Positions 10,570-24,585 of a DNA stretch of 64,000 nucleotides are shown one piece after another. Where the stretch lies: assembly GCA_958450325.1 (NCBI GenBank), contig OY288256.1, forward strand, positions 12,355,057-12,419,056, read 5' to 3'. This DNA is from Agrostemma githago (taxonomy: Eukaryota; Streptophyta; Magnoliopsida; Caryophyllales; Caryophyllaceae). A program made the translations under genes and the position numbers. Within the stretch, counting starts at the first letter, position 1; each line of letters starts with the position of its first letter. The notes beneath the pieces are model-generated. The model had not been told where the DNA came from, made no database searches, and saw only the letters and a list, made by a program, of their open reading frames with translations.

Positions 10570-12546
10570 TGATAAGTCGATATTTATGCGTATTTTTACC
10601 CCGTTAATATTATATTTTCAGTGTCGTCTTTGTATTATTTGAGCTAAACGTTATAATTTTAGTAACTTTTGATATATTATCGGCCTTTTATTATTTTTCG
10701 TACTAAATTGGGTTTTATTGTGTATTTTAATTAATTAGTAATGACCCATTTGATTTAAGATGGAAAAGACTACTAAATTCATATTTATGCTTGCAGGTCT
10801 GTGTTAAGACGACGATATCTCACACATACAAGGTCAAAATAGGGCGATTTAGGACTCGTTGGAAAGCTAAGTCCAAGACCGATAACTTTATAGAATAAAG
10901 TTAGATCCAAATCCAAAGTCTTATGGGTCGAAATCAGACTAGTAGAATTCAACTCGAGAATTGGGCTGAATCGACAAAAGGAAAGTTCATAAGAGAATAA
11001 GAAGGAAATAAAAGAAAAAAAATTATATTATAAAAAGAGGAAAAGAGGGTGCCGCAAAAACAAGCAACACACAGCACACCAACACCAAAAAAACAGAGGA
11101 GAGAGAATAAAGAGAGTTAGAAGAAGAACAGAGCACGCAGCAAACGCACGACGAACAACAATCCGATCCGATCCGATTTTTGACCCGATTTTTATGAGCC
11201 TTCTTAATCTTTACCTTTTATTTACTGTTTTAATGTTTAGTATGAAGTAATTTTTCAATAGGAGTATGTAATTAACTATTGATATTGTGGGATATGAGAT
11301 TGGATTTTTGTGTTTAACGATTAATTATTGTTATTGGGTATTTACTCGAAATTCATTATTAAATTTGTGATTTAGGATAATTAATTTGGATTGATCACCT
11401 AGATTGTTCTCTTAAATCTATTGTTAATAGATAATAATTTTGATTAGGTTGCAGCTTACTGGTCTAATCTTTGTTGTTAGAATTTTGAGTAATAATTCCG
11501 TCTTATAGAGTTGCAGCTTTCTGGTTCCATAAGACCTAATTGATTGGTGTTCTTAAAGCGATTAAATTTATTGACTTGATTCGTGCTTACATGGTTGAGT
11601 CGATTTAATTTAGTTAGGATTAAACTTGCGTGGTTAACGGAGTTTAACGAGTAAAAGGGATAAAACTTTTAATTTACTTGCTTACAAGAGATTAAATAGT
11701 TAACCAATCTATCCAATAACTAATTAAGTGAATCAATGATTTGAACCAATATCGATAGAAAATTACATATCTCCTATTAATTAGTTATTTGAACTTTAAC
11801 TTTGAATCAAACATCGTTGTTATTTATTTGTCTTTTTAATTTAGTCTAGTTTATTTTTGTAATAGTTTAATTTAGATTAGAAATTATTCACCTTAACAAA
11901 ACCCCCCTTAATATAATTATATAACTATACCTAATATTATAAATTATAAATAATCTAATAATTACATCGATCTAGGATAGTACATTAGTCCCTGTGGGTT
12001 CGACCCTTACTTACCCTTCTACTTGCTAGTTAGAGTTTGTAAGCGAAAATATAAATTTAATTTTGAGCGCGGAAACGACACACATCAAATTTTGGCGCCG
12101 TAAATTAATTAGGAGTCACCTACGAAAGTAAATTAATTAAAACAAGACCGACTTACCGCTCGTACCTCCAGAGTCAACGAAAAAAAATAGTTAAGGTAGC
12201 TAAACAAGTGGTATTCTTTATGATTTATTTGTAACCTAAATCCAAAAGAGACTTAAAATAACATCTATTATCAAATTAATTAATCCAAGTCTAATTGGGA
12301 GGAAAAACCAATGTATACACAACTTCAAAATATATAATCTTTTAAATTACACTACTACTATTATTAGAGAAATTATTTAAAAAATTAGTCCTTTGTGACA
12401 AAATATATTTTTAGAGTTCGTCGTCAACTTCCCAAGTCTAGGTAGTAAAAAAAACAAAGGTTAAAACTTTAAAGCTCAAATTCTACCAAAATTTAGGCGC
12501 CGTTGCCGGGGACTACTTGTTTATTATCTAAGATTTTAGTTAGTGA

Positions 12547-12591
<45 letters not shown>

Positions 12592-12678
12592 TATTATTAT
12601 TATTATTATTTTGGTTATTTTTATTTTTTTAACTAGTTTGCCCATTGTTTTTATCAGATACACTTCGAATTATATAAG
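10570..12678 (+). mobile_element. Athila-like LTR and leader fragment, unit C
   Basis: LTR candidate 10570-12087; short primer-binding site just after; fuller site 12495-12512; leader TTA/ATT tract 12548-12611 (64 bp). Confidence 0.75.
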
Positions 12679-14004
12679 ATGACTGGGGCAGCCGAGAAGA
12701 GTTTAAGGGAGCAGTTACTTTCCTCCGGTGAAACACCGACGAGTATAATTTTTCCTTCTTTGGAAAAACCGTTTAAGCTTAATCCAGGTTTTATCCAAAT
12801 ACTCCCTAAATTTTACGGTAATTCTAATGAAGATGCTCAAAGACATATTCAGGAATTTTATCTTGCTTGTGCTACTTTATCTTTGGATGACGTTGATGAT
12901 GATATTATTAGATTTCGAGCATTCCCATTCACATTACATGATTTAGCTAGAGATTGGTTGTTTTATCTTCCGTCTGGATCTATTACTTCTTGGGATTGCA
13001 TGCGAAAAACTTTTCTTCAGAAATATCAACCTCCTAATATAAGTAGGTCAATAAGAAGACAAATTTTGAGTATTCAGCAAGATGAAAATGAACCTCTGCA
13101 TGACTATTGGGATAGATTTAATAGATTGTGTATTTCTTGCCCCCAACACCAACTTAGTGAGAGTGTCTTGATTGAGAGTTTTTATGATGGCTTGCTAGAT
13201 GATCAGAAGCGACTAATAGATACTGCTAGTGGTGGGTCTTTAGTAGATAAAACTCCTATAGAAGCGAGAAAAGTGATTTCGAACATAGCTATTAGTAGTC
13301 AACAATATGTAATAAAGAATGGACACAGCATGGTCCCCAAAAATGTCCCCAACACAGACTCGGGAGCAGGCAGAACAAGGCTTAGGTACCGGGAACAAAG
13401 GGACACCCAACCGATAGCTAAGGACAGACCGGTAGGTCCTTACATTCATGGTCTGCCCCAGCCCGGAGATGGGTACAGCGCGCAACCAGTCGGACGTGTG
13501 AGCACCCTGCAGAGACTTCCACAATACCACTTGTCGCCAAGTCAAGGAGAAAACCGATTCTACCGAAGCAGCAACCTTCGTGAAATATATATCTGCCAAT
13601 TTCTTCATGAGTTTGGGGGCAGCGATCTCACTAGGACTACGGAAAAGGTCGGAACCGGTGGTCTCGCTAAACAGAGCCAAGGCCGCATCGAAGGTCGGCC
13701 CGGGAGTAGAGACAGCAGAAGGCCGAAGGAGCATAGCCTGCAACTCAGAGGACTGAAGGCGAGAAGCCAAAAAGGCATAGTGCAGGACATCCCTAGCGCT
13801 GTACACACCCAACCCTCCGAAAATAAAGGGCAGTGTGGAAAGACGCCACTGCCAGTCCCCGAACCCGGGGCCGGACACGGTGACAAAGCGTTCCAGGCTA
13901 GACCACAATGCCGCATCAAAGGTCTTAGCCGAGTCGAAGACCGTAGGGGGGCAGATACACAAAGAGAAAGAAAGCTTAGAAATACCGGCGCAAGCATGAA
14001 GTAA
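12679..14004 (+). pseudogene. Athila-like gag (truncated), unit C
   Basis: Gag sequence runs to 13323 and then passes into antisense LINE. It differs from the other copies by a Met for Thr two residues from the end, caused by the private ATG at about 13996. Confidence 0.85.
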
Positions 14005-15980
14005 CAACAGCTCGCACTGTGGGTCCTCAATCCTGGCAACCGAATCCATAAGCTCAATGGTTCTCGAAACTCTCTTCGCCACAAGCTCACTGCTGAAAGC
14101 ACGGCAGATACTGACGGGACCACCAAGAACTTTGACACCACGCAACGGTCGAGAAATATCATGGGGGAAAACACCCGAGAGTCGACTCCTAGGGTCTTCC
14201 TTAGGCCAAAAAACCTCAGTTTTTCCGACATTAAGGTGAAGGCCCAAGCGAGGACCATCCTCCATAATCAGCTCCAAAACCTTCCCCACGACCAAGGTAT
14301 CTCCAACAATGGTGCCATCGGCCAAGTACCAAGCCTGCAAGCTCAAGGGAAAAGAGTCCCGGATCTTGCAAATCAAGGGATGCAAGACCAAAGCGAAAAT
14401 AAGAGGGCCCAAAGGGTCACCCTGTTGGACCCCCTGACAGGACCAAAGGTTGTGCTCCCCGTAGAAAAGCCTGGCAGGCCGAGAGTAGCAAAACTCGACC
14501 CAGCGGGAAAGAACAGGGCAACAACGACGAACCTCGCGCAACATGACCTCCTGTTCGACCAAATTAAAGGCATTCTGAAAGTCGACCAAAAGCATGGAAA
14601 GGCCCACGTCCTACCACGATCCTCAACAAACCGGTTCAAGGCATGCAAAATGGCCTCTCCCGCACCGGAAACCCCGACCCCAAACTGGAGGCCCTCAAAA
14701 TAACCGCAAAGCGACGGACCAATCAGAACAGCCCCAACCTTGGAGACAAGGCGTCTCCAAACCGTGCCCACAGCAATAGAACGGACCCCACCACCTGGTT
14801 TAACAAGCGGGGTGAACGGAGCACTAGTGATGTATTCACTGAGAACCTGCGGGCATCTGCCCTCGAGAAACAGGTTAACCACCCTAGTGATAGAGGTGAT
14901 CAGATCATCCGAGATAGCAACCGCGACCCCGCTCAAACAATCCAGAAGATGTTGGGCACGAAAACCGTCCCGTCCACAAGAAGTGCCACGCGGAAAACTC
15001 CTGATCATATCCAACACGACCGTCGTGGACGCGACGAGCTGAAGGTGAGCGGCAGGCAAAGGTGGCAAGGAAGGGGGCGGAATAGTGGGGTGCTTATCCT
15101 TTAACGCCTGCAGAGTATCAGCCGTGTAAGGGGCCACGCCAGAAGAGGAAAGCACCCGGACAGCGGCAGCATAATGACCATCACAAATCTTCCGCCGACA
15201 CTGCCGCAAGTTAACCTCACTAGAGTTGGGGTCCTCCTCCAAATGATGAGAAGGCCCCTCCTCAGCTAAGGTCTCCTGCACAAGCAGAGCAATACCACCA
15301 GGGACACCCCAAGAACGAATGGCACTGGTAATACACTCCTCCTGACGCTGGAGCTTCACGACAGCTCTACACTCAAGGTTACTCCTGGGGGAAAACGACT
15401 TAAGTACACAGAGAGGTAAAATAAGCAAGCTAACCCAGCGAGAAAGATCATCAGGGGAGTCAGCCACCGCATCAAGGGCCCCCCTGAAGATCCTAGAAAA
15501 CCCAAGGCGACATCTGGGAGGGACAGATTTCACAGTGCACACCCCTAACGACAGCAAGCGATCCAGAGAAGCCACGTCAAGACAACCCAACCCAACAGGC
15601 CCCACAACATCGCCAGGAGACAGAGATGGAGCGAGCGGCCGAGGGATGCCATAAACAAAAAAACGAGCAACTCCGTCACCACAATCAGGGGGTGCAACAA
15701 AATCAGAACCCGGCCCGTGCCGACACTTGGCAGAAAGAGAATGCGTGGTAAAGCAAACCCCACAAAGCCAAAGACTCATACGCTTAAGGGTAATCTCTGC
15801 CTCAGAAAAAATAGATAAACTAGAAGAAAGAGATTGACGCGTAGTTACCTGAGCTTCTCCAAGGCCATGTCGATTTCGGAGGTGGAAGATGAGGGAGGTT
15901 TTAACCAGACCGTTCCCATTATTGTCACAACACCCAGAAAGACCAACGAAGGGGCAATGAAAACGCGCGAGTCCCGGCAT
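13324..15980 (-). pseudogene. REL-type LINE zinc finger and RT, unit C
   Basis: Carries the shared frameshift (about 14608-14618) and altered motif C. One extra substitution changes an Arg to His in the RT thumb region; this is the antisense view of the ATG noted in gag. Confidence 0.85.
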
Positions 15981-16836
15981 GAAGAATCGGCAAGACACGA
16001 AAGGAGAAACGCGGGACGAAGCGCCTAGCAACAATCCGTCACCAAGCCCACAAACACCACCAACACGGACAACCCCCGAACCAAAAACAAACCAAGAAAA
16101 CAGGAAAGAAAAAAAACGAGCAGACCCGGTTCCGGCAGCAAGACAGCAGAAAAACGCAGCAACCAGACAAAGGAGCAGCAAAAAACCGACCCAATTCCGG
16201 CAGGGAACAGAGAAGGTGAGAAGCTGAGGGAGACCCACTGTCCACCAGGAGTCAGGGAGCCGAAAACCGACCTGCCGACAAAGACCCCGGCAGCAGAATT
16301 CCGGAAGAAACCCAACAGCTACAGCAGCGGGAAAAACCCCAGCAGCAGCGACACAGAACGGCAGATTCCGTCAGAAAACTGATCAGAGGAGCGGCAAACG
16401 TGGAAGGCAGACAGAGGAAGAAGGAAAGGCGGCCGGGGTGGCGAGCAGTAGACGGCGGAGCAACGGCAGACAGCCCAGCAGCAGCGACAAAAGCAGGACA
16501 ACAGAGGAACTCCGACAGAATTCCGGCAAAGCGGAATAGCAGCGACAACTAGGAACAGCAGAAATGGAAGGGAGACGAAGAAGAAGAAAGGGCAGCTGAC
16601 CAGGCGGCGAGCAGCAGAGCGGCAGAGCACCGTCGGCAAACCGGAGACACGCGAAGGAAACACAAAGGGGGAAGACGGCAGGAGGGGGAGAGAAGAAACC
16701 GGCCGGCGGTAGCAAAGGGGTGAAGACGGCCGACACTGGGAGGCAGGCCGGCGCGGGCAGAGGCCGCCGGCGGCAGGAACCCTAACGGGCGGCAGGGGAG
16801 GGGCAGAAACGCCTTCCCTCACTAGAACAGTTCAAA

Positions 16837-16979
<143 letters not shown>

Positions 16980-17006
16980 GGGAGCTTGCATTAATAACGA
17001 AACAAA

Positions 17007-17526
17007 TTACAAGAAGTTAGTGGGTAGCCGAGATACTATCTGGGCACCCACTCCCTTAGCAATAGAAAAACTAAGACGAGTAAAAATAAAAGCAGCTGCG
17101 CGAGCTCTTGCGTCCTGAGAGATAGAGAATTTCTGAATCCGCTTGAGTAAAGCAGCGGCCTCCGCGTCGAGCTCCCCTAGGGAAGAGAAAGAGAAAGGTA
17201 GAAACCCATACCCAGACTTGGTGCATAAATCTCCATACTTGGCGCACTTGCGGTGAGCAGCATCAGCGACCGCGCGACCAGGCAGAAAATCAGACATCGC
17301 GGACTGAGTCAATGGAGACGATCCTGTCAGATCAACACACACATCGCGCCCCCTATCCCAGGAATAGAGAAGTAAATCCGCCGGGCGAAGGGGCTTGTCG
17401 TGCCCATCAATCAAACCGACATCCACCTCTTTACCGGCCGAAATACCAGATCGGAAGCAGATATCCAAAAGGGTGTCGCGAACCAGGTTATGTCTATGCT
17501 TAATACCAACGGTACCAGCACACGAC
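17007..17526 (-). pseudogene. LINE REL endonuclease domain, unit D
   Basis: Has Val instead of Gly at one residue (C to A at about 17425 on the + strand), shared only with unit F. Confidence 0.75.
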
Positions 17527-19503
17527 TGATAAGTCGATATTTATGCGTATTTTTACCCCGTTAATATTATATTTTCAGTGTCGTCTTTGTATTATTTGAG
17601 CTAAACGTTATAATTTTAGTAACTTTTGATATATTATCGGCCTTTTATTATTTTTCGTACTAAATTGGGTTTTATTGTGTATTTTAATTAATTAGTAATG
17701 ACCCATTTGATTTAAGATGGAAAAGACTACTAAATTCATATTTATGCTTGCAGGTCTGTGTTAAGACGACGATATCTCACACATACAAGGTCAAAATAGG
17801 GCGATTTAGGACTCGTTGGAAAGCTAAGTCCAAGACAGATAACTTTATAGAATAAAGTTAGATCCAAATCCAAAGTCTTATGGGTCGAAATCAGACTAGT
17901 AGAATTCAACTCGAGAATTGGGCTGAATCGACAAAAGGAAAGTTCATAAGAGAATAAGAAGGAAATAAAAGAAAAAAAATTATATTATAAAAAGAGGAAA
18001 AGAGGGTGCTGCAAAAACAAGCAACACACAGCACACCAACACCAAAAAAACAGAGGAGAGAGAATAAAGAGAGTTAGAAGAAGAACAGAGCACGCAGCAA
18101 ACGCACGACGAACAACAATCCGATCCGATCCGATTTTTGACCCGATTTTTATGAGCCTTCTTAATCTTTACCTTTTATTTACTGTTTTAATGTTTAGTAT
18201 GAAGTAATTTTTCAATAGGAGTATGTAATTAACTATTGATATTGTGGGATATGAGATTGGATTTTTGTGTTTAACGATTAATTATTGTTATTGGGTATTT
18301 ACTCGAAATTCATTATTAAATTTGTGATTTAGGATAATTAATTTGGATTGATCACCTAGATTGTTCTCTTAAATCTATTGTTAATAGATAATAATTTTGA
18401 TTAGGTTGCAGCTTACTGGTCTAATCTTTGTTGTTAGAATTTTGAGTAATAATTCCGTCTTATAGAGTTGCAGCTTTCTGGTTCCATAAGACCTAATTGA
18501 TTGGTGTTCTTAAAGCGATTAAATTTATTGACTTGATTCGTGCTTACATGGTTGAGTCGATTTAATTTAGTTAGGATTAAACTTGCGTGGTTAACGGAGT
18601 TTAACGAGTAAAAGGGATAAAACTTTTAATTTACTTGCTTACAAGAGATTAAATAGTTAACCAATCTATCCAATAACTAATTAAGTGAATCAATGATTTG
18701 AACCAATATCGATAGAAAATTACATGTCTCCTATTAATTAGTTATTTGAACTTTAACTTTGAATCAAACATCGTTGTTATTTATTTGTCTTTTTAATTTA
18801 GTCTAGTTTATTTTTGTAATAGTTTAATTTAGATTAGAAATTATTCACCTTAACAAAACCCCCCTTAATATAATTATATAACTATACCTAATATTATAAA
18901 TTATAAATAATCTAATAATTACATCGATCTAGGATAGTACATTAGTCCCTGTGGGTTCGACCCTTACTTACCCTTCTACTTGCTAGTTAGAGTTTGTAAG
19001 CGAAAATATAAATTTAATTTTGAGCGCGGAAACGACACACATCAAATTTTGGCGCCGTAAATTAATTAGGAGTCACCTACGAAAGTAAATTAATTAAAAC
19101 AAGACCGACTTACCGCTCGTACCTCCAGAGTCAACGAAAAAAAATAGTTAAGGTAGCTAAACAAGTGGTATTCTTTATGATTTATTTGTAACCTAAATCC
19201 AAAAGAGACTTAAAATAACATCTATTATCAAATTAATTAATCCAAGTCTAATTGGGAGGAAAAACCAATGTATACACAACTTCAAAATATATAATCTTTT
19301 AAATTACACTACTACTATTATTAGAGAAATTATTTAAAAAATTAGTCCTTTGTGACAAAATATATTTTTAGAGTTCGTCGTCAACTTCCCAAGTCTAGGT
19401 AGTAAAAAAAACAAAGGTTAAAACTTTAAAGCTCAAATTCTACCAAAATTTAGGCGCCGTTGCCGGGGACTACTTGTTTATTATCTAAGATTTTAGTTAG
19501 TGA

Positions 19504-19548
<45 letters not shown>

Positions 19549-19635
19549 TATTATTATTATTATTATTTTGGTTATTTTTATTTTTTTAACTAGTTTGCCC
19601 ATTGTTTTTATCAGATACACTTCGAATTATATAAG
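17527..19635 (+). mobile_element. Athila-like LTR and leader fragment, unit D
   Basis: LTR candidate 17527-19044; fuller primer-binding site 19452-19469; leader TTA/ATT tract 19505-19568 (64 bp). Confidence 0.75.
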
Positions 19636-20961
19636 ATGACTGGGGCAGCCGAGAAGAGTTTAAGGGAGCAGTTACTTTCCTCCGGTGAAACACCGACGAG
19701 TATAATTTTTCCTTCTTTGGAAAAACCGTTTAAGCTTAATCCAGGTTTTATCCAAATACTCCCTAAATTTTACGGTAATTCTAATGAAGATGCTCAAAGA
19801 CATATTCAGGAATTTTATCTTGCTTGTGCTACTTTATCTTTGGATGACGTTGATGATGATATTATTAGATTTCGAGCATTCCCATTCACATTACATGATT
19901 TAGCTAGAGATTGGTTGTTTTATCTTCCGTCTGGATCTATTACTTCTTGGGATTGCATGCGAAAAACTTTTCTTCAGAAATATCAACCTCCTAATATAAG
20001 TAGGTCAATAAGAAGACAAATTTTGAGTATTCAGCAAGATGAAAATGAACCTCTGCATGACTATTGGGATAGATTTAATAGATTGTGTATTTCTTGCCCC
20101 CAACACCAACTTAGTGAGAGTGTCTTGATTGAGAGTTTTTATGATGGCTTGCTAGATGATCAGAAGCGACTAATAGATACTGCTAGTGGTGGGTCTTTAG
20201 TAGATAAAACTCCTATAGAAGCGAGAAAAGTGATTTCGAACATAGCTATTAGTAGTCAACAATATGTAATAAAGAATGGACACAGCATGGTCCCCAAAAA
20301 TGTCCCCAACACAGACTCGGGAGCAGGCAGAACAAGGCTTAGGTACCGGGAACAAAGGGACACCCAACCGATAGCTAAGGACAGACCGGTAGGTCCTTAC
20401 ATTCATGGTCTGCCCCAGCCCGGAGATGGGTACAGCGCGCAACCAGTCGGACGTGTGAGCACCCTGCAGAGACTTCCACAATACCACTTGTCGCCAAGTC
20501 AAGGAGAAAACCGATTCTACCGAAGCAGCAACCTTCGTGAAATATATATCTGCCAATTTCTTCATGAGTTTGGGGGCAGCGATCTCACTAGGACTACGGA
20601 AAAGGTCGGAACCGGTGGTCTCGCTAAACAGAGCCAAGGCCGCATCGAAGGTCGGCCCGGGAGTAGAGACAGCAGAAGGCCGAAGGAGCATAGCCTGCAA
20701 CTCAGAGGACTGAAGGCGAGAAGCCAAAAAGGCATAGTGCAGGACATCCCTAGCGCTGTACACACCCAACCCTCCGAAAATAAAGGGCAGTGTGGAAAGA
20801 CGCCACTGCCAGTCCCCGAACCCGGGGCCGGACACGGTGACAAAGCGTTCCAGGCTAGACCACAATGCCGCATCAAAGGTCTTAGCCGAGTCGAAGACCG
20901 TAGGGGGGCAGATACACAAAGAGAAAGAAAGCTTAGAAATACCGGCGCAAGCACGAAGTAA
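19636..20961 (+). pseudogene. Athila-like gag (truncated), unit D
   Basis: Gag sequence to 20280, then antisense LINE to the stop. Protein identical to unit B. Confidence 0.85.
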
Positions 20962-22937
20962 CAACAGCTCGCACTGTGGGTCCTCAATCCTGGCAACCGA
21001 ATCCATAAGCTCAATGGTTCTCGAAACTCTCTTCGCCACAAGCTCACTGCTGAAAGCACGGCAGATACTGACGGGACCACCAAGAACTTTGACACCACGC
21101 AACGGTCGAGAAATATCATGGGGGAAAACACCCGAGAGTCGACTCCTAGGGTCTTCCTTAGGCCAAAAAACCTCAGTTTTTCCGACATTAAGGTGAAGGC
21201 CCAAGCGAGGACCATCCTCCATAATCAGCTCCAAAACCTTCCCCACGACCAAGGTATCTCCAACAATGGTGCCATCGGCCAAGTACCAAGCCTGCAAGCT
21301 CAAGGGAAAAGAGTCCCGGATCTTGCAAATCAAGGGATGCAAGACCAAAGCGAAAATAAGAGGGCCCAAAGGGTCACCCTGTTGGACCCCCTGACAGGAC
21401 CAAAGGTTGTGCTCCCCGTAGAAAAGCCTGGCAGGCCGAGAGTAGCAAAACTCGACCCAGCGGGAAAGAACAGGGCAACAACGACGAACCTCGCGCAACA
21501 TGACCTCCTGTTCGACCAAATTAAAGGCATTCTGAAAGTCGACCAAAAGCATGGAAAGGCCCACGTCCTACCACGATCCTCAACAAACCGGTTCAAGGCA
21601 TGCAAAATGGCCTCTCCCGCACCGGAAACCCCGACCCCAAACTGGAGGCCCTCAAAATAACCGCAAAGCGACGGACCAATCAGAACAGCCCCAACCTTGG
21701 AGACAAGGCGTCTCCAAACCGTGCCCACAGCAATAGAACGGACCCCACCACCTGGTTTAACAAGCGGGGTGAACGGAGCACTAGTGATGTATTCACTGAG
21801 AACCTGCGGGCATCTGCCCTCGAGAAACAGGTTAACCACCCTAGTGATAGAGGTGATCAGATCATCCGAGATAGCAACCGCGACCCCGCTCAAACAATCC
21901 AGAAGATGTTGGGCACGAAAACCGTCCCGTCCACAAGAAGTGCCACGCGGAAAACTCCTGATCATATCCAACACGACCGTCGTGGACGCGACGAGCTGAA
22001 GGTGAGCGGCAGGCAAAGGTGGCAAGGAAGGGGGCGGAATAGTGGGGTGCTTATCCTTTAACGCCTGCAGAGTATCAGCCGTGTAAGGGGCCACGCCAGA
22101 AGAGGAAAGCACCCGGACAGCGGCAGCATAATGACCATCACAAATCTTCCGCCGACACTGCCGCAAGTTAACCTCACTAGAGTTGGGGTCCTCCTCCAAA
22201 TGATGAGAAGGCCCCTCCTCAGCTAAGGTCTCCTGCACAAGCAGAGCAATACCACCAGGGACACCCCAAGAACGAATGGCACTGGTAATACACTCCTCCT
22301 GACGCTGGAGCTTCACGACAGCTCTACACTCAAGGTTACTCCTGGGGGAAAACGACTTAAGTACACAGAGAGGTAAAATAAGCAAGCTAACCCAGCGAGA
22401 AAGATCATCAGGGGAGTCAGCCACCGCATCAAGGGCCCCCCTGAAGATCCTAGAAAACCCAAGGCGACATCTGGGAGGGACAGATTTCACAGTGCACACC
22501 CCTAACGACAGCAAGCGATCCAGAGAAGCCACGTCAAGACAACCCAACCCAACAGGCCCCACAACATCGCCAGGAGACAGAGATGGAGCGAGCGGCCGAG
22601 GGATGCCATAAACAAAAAAACGAGCAACTCCGTCACCACAATCAGGGGGTGCAACAAAATCAGAACCCGGCCCGTGCCGACACTTGGCAGAAAGAGAATG
22701 CGTGGTAAAGCAAACCCCACAAAGCCAAAGACTCATACGCTTAAGGGTAATCTCTGCCTCAGAAAAAATAGATAAACTAGAAGAAAGAGATTGACGCGTA
22801 GTTACCTGAGCTTCTCCAAGGCCATGTCGATTTCGGAGGTGGAAGATGAGGGAGGTTTTAACCAGACCGTTCCCATTATTGTCACAACACCCAGAAAGAC
22901 CAACGAAGGGGCAATGAAAACGCGCGAGTCCCGGCAT
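20281..22937 (-). pseudogene. REL-type LINE zinc finger and RT, unit D
   Basis: Shared frameshift at about 21565-21575 and shared motif C change. Otherwise the two open halves match unit B. Confidence 0.85.
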
Positions 22938-23793
22938 GAAGAATCGGCAAGACACGAAAGGAGAAACGCGGGACGAAGCGCCTAGCAACAATCCGTCACC
23001 AAGCCCACAAACACCACCAACACGGACAACCCCCGAACCAAAAACAAACCAAGAAAACAGGAAAGAAAAAAAACGAGCAGACCCGGTTCCGGCAGCAAGA
23101 CAGCAGAAAAACGCAGCAACCAGACAAAGGAGCAGCAAAAAACCGACCCAATTCCGGCAGGGAACAGAGAAGGTGAGAAGCTGAGGGAGACCCACTGTCC
23201 ACCAGGAGTCAGGGAGCCGAAAACCGACCTGCCGACAAAGACCCCGGCAGCAGAATTCCGGAAGAAACCCAACAGCTACAGCAGCGGGAAAAACCCCAGC
23301 AGCAGCGACACAGAACGGCAGATTCCGTCAGAAAACTGATCAGAGGAGCGGCAAACGTGGAAGGCAGACAGAGGAAGAAGGAAAGGCGGCCGGGGTGGCG
23401 AGCAGTAGACGGCGGAGCAACGGCAGACAGCCCAGCAGCAGCGACAAAAGCAGGACAACAGAGGAACTCCGACAGAATTCCGGCAAAGCGGAATAGCAGC
23501 GACAACTAGGAACAGCAGAAATGGAAGGGAGACGAAGAAGAAGAAAGGGCAGCTGACCAGGCGGCGAGCAGCAGAGCGGCAGAGCACCGTCGGCAAACCG
23601 GAGACACGCGAAGGAAACACAAAGGGGGAAGACGGCAGGAGGGGGAGAGAAGAAACCGGCCGGCGGTAGCAAAGGGGTGAAGACGGCCGACACTGGGAGG
23701 CAGGCCGGCGCGGGCAGAGGCCGCCGGCGGCAGGAACCCTAACGGGCGGCAGGGGAGGGGCAGAAACGCCTTCCCTCACTAGAACAGTTCAAA

Positions 23794-24038
<245 letters not shown>

Positions 24039-24065
24039 GGGAGCTTGCATTAATAACGAAACAAA

Positions 24066-24585
24066 TTACAAGAAGTTAGTGGGTAGCCGAGATACTATCT
24101 GGGCACCCACTCCCTTAGCAATAGAAAAACTAAGACGAGTAAAAATAAAAGCAGCTGCGCGAGCTCTTGCGTCCTGAGAGATAGAGAATTTCTGAATCCG
24201 CTTGAGTAAAGCAGCGGCCTCCGCGTCGAGCTCCCCTAGGGAAGAGAAAGAGAAAGGTAGAAACCCATACCCAGACTTGGTGCATAAATCTCCATACTTG
24301 GCGCACTTGCGGTGAGCAGCATCAGCGACCGCGCGACCAGGCAGAAAATCAGACATCGCGGACTGAGTCAATGGAGACGATCCTGTCAGATCAACACACA
24401 CATCGCGCCCCCTATCCCAGGAATAGAGAAGTAAATCCGCCGGGCGAAGGGGCTTGTCGTGCCCATCAATCAAACCGACATCCCCCTCTTTACCGGCCGA
24501 AATACCAGATCGGAAGCAGATATCCAAAAGGGTGTCGCGAACCAGGTTATGTCTATGCTTAATACCAACGGTACCAGCACACGAC
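24066..24585 (-). pseudogene. LINE REL endonuclease domain, unit E
   Basis: Carries the Gly variant found in B and C. Confidence 0.75.

Larger units (their letters stand above)
9934..16836 (-). mobile_element. Array unit C (complete)
   Basis: Same order as unit B: REL part 10023-10569, LTR-gag 10570-13323, RT/finger 13324-15980, GC-rich 5' leader 15981-16836. Private differences include TACATAT at about 11766 and GCATGAAG at about 13994. Confidence 0.93.
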
